The notes: generated by a model not told the origin, from the letters alone. Shown: positions 9,010 to 18,501, numbered from the stretch's first letter. The stretch: DNA of 32,109 nt from Marine Group II euryarchaeote MED-G33 (GCA_949538655.1 CATISE010000192.1:1-32109), one strand, 5' to 3'. Numbers and translations: made by a program.

Positions 9010-9677
9010 GCATCACCTTCCTTGACTTCAGTATCCTCGGCAGCAGGAGCAGATTCTGCTGCTTCAGCGACACCGGCTACAAACTCCTCAGTAGGGGCTT
9101 CATTTTCCTCACCCTCTCCATATTCTGCAGCGGATCGAGTATTCTCAATTTCAACACGAATCGGATGGGTTGCATCCATTAGTGGTGAAGTGTGATGATA
9201 TCCCAAGATGTTCTCATCATCGCGTGAGATGATGTAACTTGGAACTGTCATCTTCTGATCTCCCAAGCCAATGTGCCCGTGGATAACCAATTGTCGGGCT
9301 TGACGCATTGAAGATGCAAGGCCACGATAGTAAACCTGGCTCTGTAATCTACGACTCAAAACGAGTTCGACATCAATCTGAAGAATATCGTCTAGTGAGG
9401 CACCGTCACCGAGTAGGCCACGGCGATAAAGTGATTCGACCAAGTCAGTTTTCTCTCGTGAGAAATGACCGGTTGATGTGTCGACTCGACCGATGAGCTT
9501 CATCGCATTTTGTCTCCATCGGCGCAATTTGGACTTGGCCTTCCAGATTTCTTTCATCCCACCGATTTTCTTCAAACCGAATTGTTCTTTGAGCGCATGC
9601 TCTTCTTCAATCCGGGTCTTCTTCCATGGGTGGGTTGGAGTGTCATACTTTGGTCGTGCAAATTTTGGATGTCCCAT
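9006..9677 (-). CDS. rps4: 30S ribosomal protein S4 (uS4)
   Basis: [37 protein letters not shown] plus S4 domain [27 protein letters not shown]; 4-bp overlap with the rps11 start; acidic Ala/Glu-rich C-tail. Confidence 0.96.
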   Translation of the reverse strand: MGHPKFARPKYDTPTHPWKKTRIEEEHALKEQFGLKKIGGMKEIWKAKSKLRRWRQNAMKLIGRVDTSTGHFSREKTDLVESLYRRGLLGDGASLDDILQIDVELVLSRRLQSQVYYRGLASSMRQARQLVIHGHIGLGDQKMTVPSYIISRDDENILGYHHTSPLMDATHPIRVEIENTRSAAEYGEGEENEAPTEEFVAGVAEAAESAPAAEDTEVKEGDA

Positions 9678-9694
9678 ACATTTCACCTCCTATC

Positions 9695-10162
9695 TCACTG
9701 CTTTCGCTGCACACCTAGTGTGAGGCCAGTACGTCCATTCGAACGTGTTCGCTGACCGCGAACACGTTTCCTTGCTGCGTGACGTAGGCCACGGTATGCC
9801 TTGGTGGAACGAAGGCGCGCAATGTCATCCTTTTGCGTCATGCCAACTTCCTGAGAGAATAGGTGTAACTCATCGCCAGATTCGATATCTCGCTGGCGGT
9901 TTAGCATCCAAAGTGGAACTTCTGTAGGATATGATTCAATGGCATCGTGGATCATCTTCTGCTCATCATCAGTTAGATGGCCGCCGAGTTTGTCTTTATC
10001 GACACCGGCAATCTTGCAGATTGCAAGAGCGGTGCGAACACCGACTCCCTTCACACTTGTCAATCCCATCCCAATTCGAGATAGTCCGTCTACGTCACTG
10101 TCAGCAAGTCGGATGATGTAGTTGAAATCTGCTCCGAGTTCTGCGTCGTCAATTTTTGCCAT
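9695..10162 (-). CDS. rps13: 30S ribosomal protein S13 (uS13)
   Basis: LTSVKGVGVRTALAICKIAGV...KAYRGLRHAARKRVRGQRTRSNGRTG; SD-like GGGGAGGAC upstream of the ATG. Confidence 0.97.
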   Translation of the reverse strand: MAKIDDAELGADFNYIIRLADSDVDGLSRIGMGLTSVKGVGVRTALAICKIAGVDKDKLGGHLTDDEQKMIHDAIESYPTEVPLWMLNRQRDIESGDELHLFSQEVGMTQKDDIARLRSTKAYRGLRHAARKRVRGQRTRSNGRTGLTLGVQRKQ

Positions 10163-10181
10163 TTTTGGGTCCTCCCCTGTT

Positions 10182-10211
10182 CACTGGTCGCCCAGTGGCC
10201 TCATGTGAGGC
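10182..10211. repeat. Two tandem hairpins, CACTGG-TCGC-CCAGTG and GCCTCA-TG-TGAGGC, in the rps13 leader region
   Basis: Two consecutive 6-bp perfect inverted repeats with no spacer, 20-49 nt upstream of the rps13 ATG. Confidence 0.75.
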
Positions 10212-10230
10212 ATCCTCGCGACTCGCCCCC

Positions 10231-10240
10231 CCTATATGAA
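10231..10240 (-). promoter_or_regulatory. Putative TATA element (TTCATATAGG, minus strand) for the rps13-rps4-rps11-rpoD operon
   Basis: Only strong TATA-like stretch upstream of rps13; about 70 nt from the ATG. Confidence 0.4.
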
Positions 10241-10259
10241 CGACTCGCAGGCAATCAAA

Positions 10260-10274
10260 TGCCCCTACGGGGCA
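10260..10274. terminator. Inverted repeat TGCCCC-TAC-GGGGCA 3' of the methyltransferase gene
   Basis: 6-bp perfect stem, 4 nt beyond the stop of the 10279-11535 minus-strand gene; terminator role inferred from position only. Confidence 0.45.
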
Positions 10275-10278
10275 GGAA

Positions 10279-11535
10279 TTAGGCTTGTTTGCAGATTGCA
10301 TAACCATCTCCGGATTCGGTCAAGAAGCCGGGGCACACAGTCAAATCAGAATTGCGTGACTTCATTTCTTGGTCGATTGCAGATTGTAATTTTGGTTGTA
10401 TATCCGGATCGATTTGGCATCGTAATTTGAGGTTTGTAAGCCCTGCAGCATTTGCACAGTCTGCAAGTTCATTTAATGATTCAAATGATACCTCTGATAC
10501 GAATCCAACTATTTCTCCAGAAATTTGGACAAAACCCCCCACCATTTTTTGATTTGAAATCGCTTCACTGCTAATGAAACTCGGGCGTCTCCCGGTGAGT
10601 TTTAGCCAGGCTGATGAAACTTCATTTTTGACGGCATTTTCCCGCCAGGATTCGCTCAAACCACTCGCCACCAAACTTGGATCCACAATCGTCAAGAAAT
10701 CCCCCAACTCCATCGCATGAGATTCCACTACGGGTTGTGATTTCACTCCAGTAAGAATACTGATTTCGCCGCTCTTAGACAGACGAATCAGTCGATTTGG
10801 TTGTGAATCCGCCACGGGACCAACCCACAATGACAACCGATCAATGCGCCCACGGCCTTGTGTCATCCATTGCCATGTCATGTCCAAGCCATTCCAAATG
10901 GAAGAAACGATTTCTTCAACTTCCATTCTTTGCGCGTCTGACAACCGTGGTGATAAATCAAGAATCAACGCAGGATTGGTGCCTAGATGGGGTGCCCATT
11001 CAGAAAGAAGATGCCCCAAGCGAGGTTGCATTTCATCCAATGTATGTTGTTGTGCATCCTGTGGTCTGGCGGGGTCAATGTGTAACAATGCAATCGCAGA
11101 AGTGGCCCCTACGTTTTGCTGGTACGTTTGTAGGATTGAATTGGCATCGGTTCCATCCCCCCACAGGATTCGGCTCGAGTCAACCCAATTTTGCTCAGCC
11201 CAGATTGCTGTCCGTTCAAGATTGATTGCAGCAAGAGGTGCAGCCGCACCAGACAATTCCACGCCCAAACCGGGTCGATTTAGTGCAGAGCATATGGCTG
11301 CAAGTTGCGTTGCACTACCGCAGGCCGGATCAAGGATTGCACCTTCTGAAATGTCACAGTTCCTCAATAGATTTGCTCGCGCGATTGCAACAGGCCAAGG
11401 TGTAGCCAAACGGCGCATTTCCTCGGTCGCATGCAATGCAGGTCCGTGCTTATCCTCACGAGCGGGGGCGCTAGAATCGGCATAAGCACGTGCATTATCG
11501 TCCGGTACCATGACCACCGGTTTGATGTCCGCCAT
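10279..11535 (-). CDS. Class I SAM-dependent methyltransferase-like protein (possible THUMP-like-domain family)
   Basis: ILDPACGSATQLAAICSALNRPGLGVELS (motif I/II) and LLHIDPARPQDAQQ (DPAR motif IV-like); C-terminal domain after residue ~300 unassigned. Confidence 0.65.
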   Translation of the reverse strand: MADIKPVVMVPDDNARAYADSSAPAREDKHGPALHATEEMRRLATPWPVAIARANLLRNCDISEGAILDPACGSATQLAAICSALNRPGLGVELSGAAAPLAAINLERTAIWAEQNWVDSSRILWGDGTDANSILQTYQQNVGATSAIALLHIDPARPQDAQQHTLDEMQPRLGHLLSEWAPHLGTNPALILDLSPRLSDAQRMEVEEIVSSIWNGLDMTWQWMTQGRGRIDRLSLWVGPVADSQPNRLIRLSKSGEISILTGVKSQPVVESHAMELGDFLTIVDPSLVASGLSESWRENAVKNEVSSAWLKLTGRRPSFISSEAISNQKMVGGFVQISGEIVGFVSEVSFESLNELADCANAAGLTNLKLRCQIDPDIQPKLQSAIDQEMKSRNSDLTVCPGFLTESGDGYAICKQA

Positions 11536-11578
11536 GATATCACCCCCACTTTCTACGTAAGTTCCTTAGACAAATATT

Positions 11579-12478
11579 TCAGATTAACATCTGCTCTAAT
11601 TCTAACTCGAACAAGAGCCATGAGTTTTGCAATTCATGCCCGTCATTATTGCCATATGCTAAATCAGGAGGGAGGAGAACTCGATGATTCGTACCAGACA
11701 ATGTGATTGTTTCCTGCAAATCGGCATCTAATCCAACAAGTCCCCATCCAAATCCTTCAATGTAACAAACCCAAGGAACGGGAGGTTCTGTGTTGCACAT
11801 CGGATCTTCACCAGCTGTGGCTGGGAGGGTCCCGGAATCCAATTGCTCATCAGAATCCGCATCCCAAACAGTGTAGGTCACACTGATTCGTTCATTTCTT
11901 GTATGTCTGTCACGATCTGAACCATCTGAAAACATATCAACATCCAAACTGACCTTGGCTGCTGGCAAAGACACATGGACAATCTCGATGGTGAATTGGG
12001 CTTCTTCAACAAGTGTCTCAAGGCGCAGTGGAATAATGATTGCATCACCAGCATCGATTGAGGTGACTGCACTTTGTCCGTTCCCATCAATTGAGATTGC
12101 AGCATCATTTACTTCGATTGAAATGGGCAACTCACGTTCATCATCGACATTGTGGATCGCCAAGTGTGCATAATCACCGACACCTTGGTGTTCCCATACG
12201 CATTCGACTTCACCAGGGAACCAGAATACATCATCCTGTTCAGCTAAATTTGATGGCCATGCCCATTCTCCATCTCTCGCATCGCATCCATCGAAGAGCA
12301 GGGTGGCTTCCCAAGTCCAACGTCCATTGACTTGGATGTCTTCTTCGGCGACGGCAGCAAAGGCATCTTCGAACTGATTGAGGAATGAACTGGCGGCTAG
12401 ACCCAACCAAATAGCAGACAAAAGCAACATTGCAATGGTGCCGAAACTGGCGAGAATAGAAATCCTTGGTACCGCCAT
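11579..12478 (-). CDS. Membrane-anchored extracytoplasmic protein with divergent C-terminal FKBP-like domain
   Basis: From ATG 12478: MAVPRISILASFGTIAMLLLSAIWLGLAASSF (signal anchor). C-terminus ISVTYTVWDADSDEQLDSG...GFGWGLVGLDADLQETITLSGTNHRVLLPPDLAYGNNDGHELQNSWLLFELELEQML follows the FKBP layout (VxVxYx..DGxxFDSS...W..GL.GM..G......IPP.LAYG....LIFEVEL). Confidence 0.65.
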   Translation of the reverse strand: MAVPRISILASFGTIAMLLLSAIWLGLAASSFLNQFEDAFAAVAEEDIQVNGRWTWEATLLFDGCDARDGEWAWPSNLAEQDDVFWFPGEVECVWEHQGVGDYAHLAIHNVDDERELPISIEVNDAAISIDGNGQSAVTSIDAGDAIIIPLRLETLVEEAQFTIEIVHVSLPAAKVSLDVDMFSDGSDRDRHTRNERISVTYTVWDADSDEQLDSGTLPATAGEDPMCNTEPPVPWVCYIEGFGWGLVGLDADLQETITLSGTNHRVLLPPDLAYGNNDGHELQNSWLLFELELEQMLI

Positions 12479-12586
12479 TTCATTGAGACCGATTGGGACG
12501 ACGGGGTGTTCTTCCGCCTCGGGCCGATCGGAAATCCAAGAGCCGCTCACGACATTGTCACATACACAACCTGTTTGAATATTACC

Positions 12587-12605
12587 CGTCCCTCTTAGAG
12601 GGACG
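12587..12605. repeat. Inverted repeat CGTCCCTCT-T-AGAGGGACG between the 1369-aa gene and the FKBP-like gene
   Basis: 9+9 perfect complementarity around a single base; 4 nt beyond the upstream gene's stop. Confidence 0.85.
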
Positions 12606-12609
12606 AAAA

Positions 12610-15600
12610 TCAATCTTGAGCCAATTGCATATCGTGCCTAGTTCCCAACCAAGCGACGATTCCCAACTCAATTCCAAGCGCGACAAGCATGAGCAGTAGC
12701 ATGGTTGGGTCTAGGATTTGGTTTTGGAGGATCAGCATAGCGAGGCAGAGTGCCAAGACTAGGTCCAACGCACCCATCACCCGCATTCCACGCCTGAGTT
12801 GGTAAATTCCTCCAACCCAAGTCGTCAGAGATAGGGCCAAGACGCAGACGACCACCCAAGGAGACCAACCAGCGATTGCAAAGACTCCCACAGGCAGGAG
12901 GATGTGGGCATTCCACAACCACGCTGTTGTCCATTTTGGTAAACCAGCAAAGATTGTGTAAACCTGCGCGAATAGCATCGTGACACCTGTGGCCAAAATC
13001 GTCCATTGCAAAATATTTCGATACCCGTCTCCTTCAGTCCATGCAATGAACGCAAACATCCCTCCGAGAATCGCATGGACAGAGATCGCCACCCCGGCAG
13101 GTTGCTTCCAATTGAATGAGCGTTTCATGCAAAGAATTCCAGCGAGTATTCCAGCAGGTCCAGCTGAAATCATGACGACCATGAGAGCGAAACTTCCCCG
13201 TCCTGCCGCGCCTCTATGGTCAGGCATACCATTCGTCCGTCGGAATGCTTCAATCCATTCCCAAACAAGAACGAGGCCAATCAACGTAACTTCATGGAAC
13301 AACCAAGGTAACTGCCAATCGATCAACCCATGAGAACCATCTAGTAAATCAATTGTGAACGGGAATGGCGTGGCATTGAACAGTACAGCCCCAGTCAACC
13401 TTGAGAGAAGTAGCATGATGACAATTCCTTCAACGGCACTCGGAATTCTCCAAGGAAGGTCTTCCCGACCATACAATGAAATCAGTGAGAGGCCGATTAG
13501 ACCGAAGGTGAGCACCAACAAATCGAGTTGATTGTATAGACTCCCTAGTGGTCCAAAATGACCGACGAGATAAATCAATGATAACGAACCCATGGTGACA
13601 AAGAAGGGCATTTCTATGCCATTGATATCCGGCAATCGAAGGTTATGCACTTTGGCTCTCTGCCTCGACACCCATGTGAGAGCCAGAGCAAACATACTGA
13701 CCATTAGCATCAATCCTGAATTCAACTGCCCATTCATCCAGGCAACCCAACAGGCTGCCAAGGTGGTCACTGCGATGAATGAGAGTACAATGATCGGGCG
13801 ATGATGGATATCGCCAATCAACAAATCCATCTCATCTGAATTGTATTGCGCGCCTGAGCGGCGGCGGCGTTTACGCTGTTTATCGATCAATTCATACAAT
13901 TCAGCATCGGCCATCTTCATCCCACCGCGTGAGATGGCCTGTGAGAGCGATTTCGCCATAACTCCTGTCCGATCAGCGGTGGCTTTTGCTGCCAAGTCTT
14001 CATCCGCAAAATGGAATAAATGCCCTCCTTGTTGTACATCTAGTGGTTTGGGCTCTTCGCCAATTACGGTCATTGCAGATGATGAAACCGCCCCTTCCGT
14101 GAGCAACTTTGGTTCGGAAAATTCACCTAATTGTCCCTTTTCAAGTGCGGCAGCCAATGCTTGTCGATGCTGGATTTCAGCCAACCTAGCATCGCGCTTC
14201 CCGACCTGCTTAAGTTCCATTCTCAATTCACCCGTAGCAGCTAGATAGAGGGCCGATCCTACGAATGCAGCGATTGAAAGGATGGATTGTGCAACGTGCA
14301 TTCCGTCTGCAATCGATGCCCAAATCTGAATGCTCAACAAACAAACAACAGCAATTGCAGGAGGTAGTAATTTCTCCAAGTTTCTGGCTTTTGGAAGATA
14401 GATTGCCAAGAGCCCGCTAGAGGCGATAATCACCACAAATCCAGTCATGACTTGATCTAACGGTTCTGGATTGAGTAGGGGGAAAGGCCGACTGTGATCC
14501 AATCCGAATAACACAATTTGTAGGGTCAGTAACCCCATCGCTAAACTCAACAATTGGGATGTCGGACCACCTGTGCCTCGTGTGAGTAGTATGGCAATCG
14601 ATGCACTGGTCAGTATGAGAATCCAAAACGCATCTGCTCCGTAATTCCATTGCAATACAGCGAATGTCAGTGCCAGAGCGAATAAAATCAATCGCGGATT
14701 ACCTTGATGCTTTCCTTGGGCCTCTGCAGCCACGTGGACGCAAACCAATGCACCAATACCCAGTAGAGTGTACCAACCAATGTCATCCCGGCCATCGACA
14801 AACATCAACCATACTGCAAGACCTGAAATCAATCCAAGATTCCACAAACGCATCAACCCTGAATCCCGGAGACGCGAACTCAATTCGGTTGCCCCCATCA
14901 ATTTGCCAGCGAGGTTGACTCCAGTATCCCCCAATTTGAGGTTGATCGGATACTGAATAATTGCGGCGACTGTGAGATATAAGGCAACATATTTCGGTTC
15001 AAGAACAATCAATAAATCCACATCGATATCCCTTGCTTCTGAGAACGATTCCAATGATGATGTCCACAATGCATGTACAAACATCCACAGCCAGGGCGTA
15101 AGTACGGTGGCACCAGCAATACTGGGTGATACACGCTTGAGTGCAAGTACGCCCGTGGCCAAATGAATCACTGTCATCCCAATGAGGAGATACAGTCCCT
15201 CATCCCCCCCATCCGATACGGCCTCGGCGGGAATCAAGATGGTCAAGAGTAGAATGAGGACCATGCTCCCCAACCAAAGTACTCGATCGGTAACATTAGA
15301 TTGGTGTTGGAGAAGCATCGCGACCGTGACGATTGCTGCAAGAACTGCGAAGACCTCGTATCCAGATACTGGTCCCAGTTCAAATAAGTTTGATTCCAGA
15401 CTGACAAGTATGATCAGCAAAACAGGCAATGCAGTGAGCAATGGTTTCAGGACCTCCATTGCATCGACGCCTCGAACGACCAGATACGACCCACCATATA
15501 CTGCGAGTAATGTAACCAAGATGCCCAATGAGTAACCGGTTGCATCACGACCGCTAGCCAGAAGGAGAAGGGCTCCAATCATCCCGAGACCTACAGAGAC

Positions 15601-16719
15601 CCCCCACAATCCAGGCTTACCCAGACCGCTGATTGCAATTCCCTTGCTAAACCAGTTATCCGCACGCGAGAAGCGAGCAGCCATCGATCCGTTAATGCAA
15701 GTAATTACCAGAGCGAGTAGGAAGAGTGGCATCGGATCAGCGAGTGGCAAAATCTCGAGTGCACCGATTTCAAGGGGCTCCGATTGAATCGCATGGAGCC
15801 CAATCCACAGGTGGCTGGCAGCAATGCCCAATGATGCAAGGTTTCCACTTTTTCGATGATACGCCAAGCCGTGTAGTAGGATGGTTGCGAGCATGATCAT
15901 GACAGCAACACCCATCTCACCTCCGACAGAACCTGCAGCAGAAGCAAGTGCAAGAGAAACGAGTGTAGCCTGTGCCATAATCGCGTCATGCTTGTGGCGA
16001 TATCCGACCAAAATGTTGACGCCGACAAGTGCGATGAGTGACCCACCCAATTGCGGTGTGTCAATCCAGCCCCAGTGGTGTGCATCAATCGCCAAACCAT
16101 AGAGTAGTTTCATTGAGATGATGACCCATGTCACCCCGAGAATGTGCATACCCTTGTCTGGAACCCAACGTTCTCCGAGAATGAATCCCAATGTCGCCAG
16201 GCCGATCAACCCGGCCGTAGCAACCACCGGTTCTAGAGCTGTAGCAACGAGCCATCCAATCAGGCTGTAAACCAGAATCATTGTTACCATTAAGGCCCAA
16301 TGTAATCGGCGTTCACCTTCGACCGCCATTTCTGTAATCGTGTCTAATTCAGGCGTTTCATACACAGTCCCATCCGCTAAAATATCACCAGGTTTCGGAC
16401 CGGATTCGGAATCGAAAACTTCGAAAATTTCACCGATTGCATCATCCGATTGATTATCACTATCCGATACTCCTTTCACTTCAACCCCAGCGGTTGCATC
16501 GGTAGGGGAACCACCCGGTAGTGCAGGTCGTTTCGCGGACGCCAAATCATCAGTGGTCATGAAGGCATTAAGATCGATGCCGCCGCCCATCTGAAAGGCA
16601 CGGGAATCGATGATTCTGTCCTCGGAAGGAGCATCAGAATCTTCGTCCTCATCCCCCGCCATATTACGAAGCAATCCATTCGTCGCATAAGCGTCGCCCT
16701 GTATTGGAATGTAATTCAA
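12610..16719 (-). CDS. Very large polytopic membrane protein (up to 1369 aa), unknown function
   Basis: Acidic N-terminus of about 140 residues, many hydrophobic helices in two blocks separated by a ~150-aa charged hydrophilic segment (TGELRMELKQVGKRDARLAEI...LIDKQRKRRRRSGAQYNSDEMDLL). The start may be ATG 16662 rather than TTG 16719. Confidence 0.85.
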   Translation of the reverse strand: MNYIPIQGDAYATNGLLRNMAGDEDEDSDAPSEDRIIDSRAFQMGGGIDLNAFMTTDDLASAKRPALPGGSPTDATAGVEVKGVSDSDNQSDDAIGEIFEVFDSESGPKPGDILADGTVYETPELDTITEMAVEGERRLHWALMVTMILVYSLIGWLVATALEPVVATAGLIGLATLGFILGERWVPDKGMHILGVTWVIISMKLLYGLAIDAHHWGWIDTPQLGGSLIALVGVNILVGYRHKHDAIMAQATLVSLALASAAGSVGGEMGVAVMIMLATILLHGLAYHRKSGNLASLGIAASHLWIGLHAIQSEPLEIGALEILPLADPMPLFLLALVITCINGSMAARFSRADNWFSKGIAISGLGKPGLWGVSVGLGMIGALLLLASGRDATGYSLGILVTLLAVYGGSYLVVRGVDAMEVLKPLLTALPVLLIILVSLESNLFELGPVSGYEVFAVLAAIVTVAMLLQHQSNVTDRVLWLGSMVLILLLTILIPAEAVSDGGDEGLYLLIGMTVIHLATGVLALKRVSPSIAGATVLTPWLWMFVHALWTSSLESFSEARDIDVDLLIVLEPKYVALYLTVAAIIQYPINLKLGDTGVNLAGKLMGATELSSRLRDSGLMRLWNLGLISGLAVWLMFVDGRDDIGWYTLLGIGALVCVHVAAEAQGKHQGNPRLILFALALTFAVLQWNYGADAFWILILTSASIAILLTRGTGGPTSQLLSLAMGLLTLQIVLFGLDHSRPFPLLNPEPLDQVMTGFVVIIASSGLLAIYLPKARNLEKLLPPAIAVVCLLSIQIWASIADGMHVAQSILSIAAFVGSALYLAATGELRMELKQVGKRDARLAEIQHRQALAAALEKGQLGEFSEPKLLTEGAVSSSAMTVIGEEPKPLDVQQGGHLFHFADEDLAAKATADRTGVMAKSLSQAISRGGMKMADAELYELIDKQRKRRRRSGAQYNSDEMDLLIGDIHHRPIIVLSFIAVTTLAACWVAWMNGQLNSGLMLMVSMFALALTWVSRQRAKVHNLRLPDINGIEMPFFVTMGSLSLIYLVGHFGPLGSLYNQLDLLVLTFGLIGLSLISLYGREDLPWRIPSAVEGIVIMLLLSRLTGAVLFNATPFPFTIDLLDGSHGLIDWQLPWLFHEVTLIGLVLVWEWIEAFRRTNGMPDHRGAAGRGSFALMVVMISAGPAGILAGILCMKRSFNWKQPAGVAISVHAILGGMFAFIAWTEGDGYRNILQWTILATGVTMLFAQVYTIFAGLPKWTTAWLWNAHILLPVGVFAIAGWSPWVVVCVLALSLTTWVGGIYQLRRGMRVMGALDLVLALCLAMLILQNQILDPTMLLLMLVALGIELGIVAWLGTRHDMQLAQD

Positions 16720-16731
16720 GGTGTTTGGTTA

Positions 16732-16748
16732 CGGCCCCAAGGGGGCCG
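16732..16748. repeat. Inverted repeat CGGCCCC-AAG-GGGGCCG in the divergent gap upstream of pckA
   Basis: 7-bp perfect stem, 3-nt loop. Confidence 0.85.
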
Positions 16749-16776
16749 AATCTTTAGCGTCGTTAACGGAAATGCA

Positions 16777-16783
16777 CTATAAG
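16777..16783 (+). promoter_or_regulatory. Putative TATA element (CTATAAG) for pckA
   Basis: Centred about 26 nt upstream of the ATG at 16806, the spacing expected for a leaderless archaeal transcript. Confidence 0.45.
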
Positions 16784-16805
16784 GGTCCAGTGGGGCGGAC
16801 TCAAT

Positions 16806-18452
16806 ATGCAGCCCCCTCTGATTGGGTCCGCTGGGATACTCCCTCGGAATCTGGAAGAGGATGGAATACTGGCAGATTTGCGTATTCATAATTTCAACGG
16901 CCAAATCCATTGGAATCAAGAATGGCAGGAATTGTATGATGCTGCCCTCCGCAGAAAAGAGGGTGTTTTAACCGCTCATGGTGTATTGAAAACCGTCACT
17001 GGAGATCGAACTGGGCGGTCACCCAATGACCGATATATTGTTGACTTCGGTGAATCTGTAAATTCGAAAACCAAGAATGTATGGTGGGGTGATGTCAATG
17101 TTCCAATCAGTTGGGAAAAGTATGACAAATTACGTCAAGATGTCTCTTCATATCTAGCGGATCGAGAAGAATTATTTGTTCAAAATTTGTTCTGTGGTGC
17201 TGATCTAGAAGAAAGACTGGGTGTTCAAGTCGTCACTGAAAATGCTTGGCATGCTGCATTTTCTAGAAACATGTTCATCCGTCCAAGTTTGGATGAATTG
17301 GCGACTGAGCCAATGGACTTTGCAATTCTACATGCTCCTAATTTCCATGCCAACCCTGAAGCCCATGGAGTGAATTCAGAGGCCTTCGTCATCATTTCAT
17401 TTGAAGAGAGAATTGTCATCATCGGTGGCACCCGATATGCGGGGGAAATCAAAAAATCAATTTTCTCAATCATGAATCACATGTTGCCAGAACGTGGCCA
17501 TTTACCAATGCACTGTTCATCCAACACAACCGGGGATAATACGGCGGTTTTCTTTGGACTCTCAGGCACTGGAAAAACAACTTTGTCAGCCGACCCAAAT
17601 CGGGCACTAGTGGGTGATGATGAGCACGGTTGGTCTGCAAAGGGTGTATTCAATTTCGAAGGGGGTTGTTATGCCAAACTCATCGATCTTTCAGAAGAAG
17701 ATGAGCCCGCAATCTTCGCGACGACAAGGATGCCTGGCTCGATTTTAGAAAACATCGTCGTCGATGCTGATGGAGTCCCTGATTTCACCGATGACTCTCT
17801 GACTGCAAATACACGAGGATCTTATCCGATTGAATATATCGACAATCGAACAGAAGATTCGATGGCGGGTCACCCACAAAATGTAGTGTTCCTAACCTGT
17901 GATGCATTCGGTGTTCTACCCCCGATTAGCCGATTGAATCCTGATCAAGCAGCTTACCATTTCATTTCCGGATATACGGCAAAGGTTGCCGGTACCGAGA
18001 TTGGTGTGAAAGAACCGCAGGCTACATTCTCCGCATGCTTCGGAGCCCCTTTCATGCCCCGTCATCCAAGCGTTTACGCTGACTTACTGGCTGAAAAAAT
18101 GGCTGAACATGGCACAAAATGTTGGTTACTCAATACTGGCTGGGTTAGTGGAGGATATGGAAAAAGCAAGAGAATCCGGATCAAATGGACAAGGGCCTTG
18201 TTGAATGCTGCACTGGATGGAACCTTGAATGATACAGAATTCATCATCGATCCGCGCTTTGGTTTTGAGGTGCCGCAAACCTGTGAAGGGGTGCCCGAGG
18301 AGATTCTCAATCCACGAGATACATGGGGGGATGTTGCTGATTACGATTCTACAGCCGACCTACTTGCGAATATGTTCCTGGAAAATTTCAAACAATTTGA
18401 GCATGGAACCAGTCAGGAAGTGCTCGCTGCAGCCCCAAAGCCGCAGTCTTGA
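16806..18452 (+). CDS. pckA: Phosphoenolpyruvate carboxykinase, ATP-dependent type
   Basis: GDRTGRSPNDRYIV, FFGLSGTGKTTLSADPNRALVGDDEHGWS (kinase-1a), NTGWVSGGYGKSKRI. Confidence 0.96.
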   Translation: MQPPLIGSAGILPRNLEEDGILADLRIHNFNGQIHWNQEWQELYDAALRRKEGVLTAHGVLKTVTGDRTGRSPNDRYIVDFGESVNSKTKNVWWGDVNVPISWEKYDKLRQDVSSYLADREELFVQNLFCGADLEERLGVQVVTENAWHAAFSRNMFIRPSLDELATEPMDFAILHAPNFHANPEAHGVNSEAFVIISFEERIVIIGGTRYAGEIKKSIFSIMNHMLPERGHLPMHCSSNTTGDNTAVFFGLSGTGKTTLSADPNRALVGDDEHGWSAKGVFNFEGGCYAKLIDLSEEDEPAIFATTRMPGSILENIVVDADGVPDFTDDSLTANTRGSYPIEYIDNRTEDSMAGHPQNVVFLTCDAFGVLPPISRLNPDQAAYHFISGYTAKVAGTEIGVKEPQATFSACFGAPFMPRHPSVYADLLAEKMAEHGTKCWLLNTGWVSGGYGKSKRIRIKWTRALLNAALDGTLNDTEFIIDPRFGFEVPQTCEGVPEEILNPRDTWGDVADYDSTADLLANMFLENFKQFEHGTSQEVLAAAPKPQS

Positions 18453-18479
18453 GCCCAAAATGGCTGGAAAACCTTAGGC

Positions 18480-18499
18480 GAGGTCCCTAGTGGGACCTC
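18480..18499. repeat. Inverted repeat GAGGTCCC-TAGT-GGGACCTC ending 2 nt before the next ATG
   Basis: 8-bp perfect stem, 4-nt loop; ATG at 18502. Confidence 0.9.
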
Positions 18500-18501
18500 T
18501 G

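Noticed and set aside
10844-11485. 213-aa plus-strand ORF opposite the methyltransferase
   Set aside because: Shadow ORF; the minus strand encodes motif I and DPAR motif.
12479-12613. N-terminal 45-aa extension of the FKBP-like ORF
   Set aside because: It crosses the 12587-12605 hairpin and the upstream stop region; the ATG at 12478 begins a clean signal-anchor.
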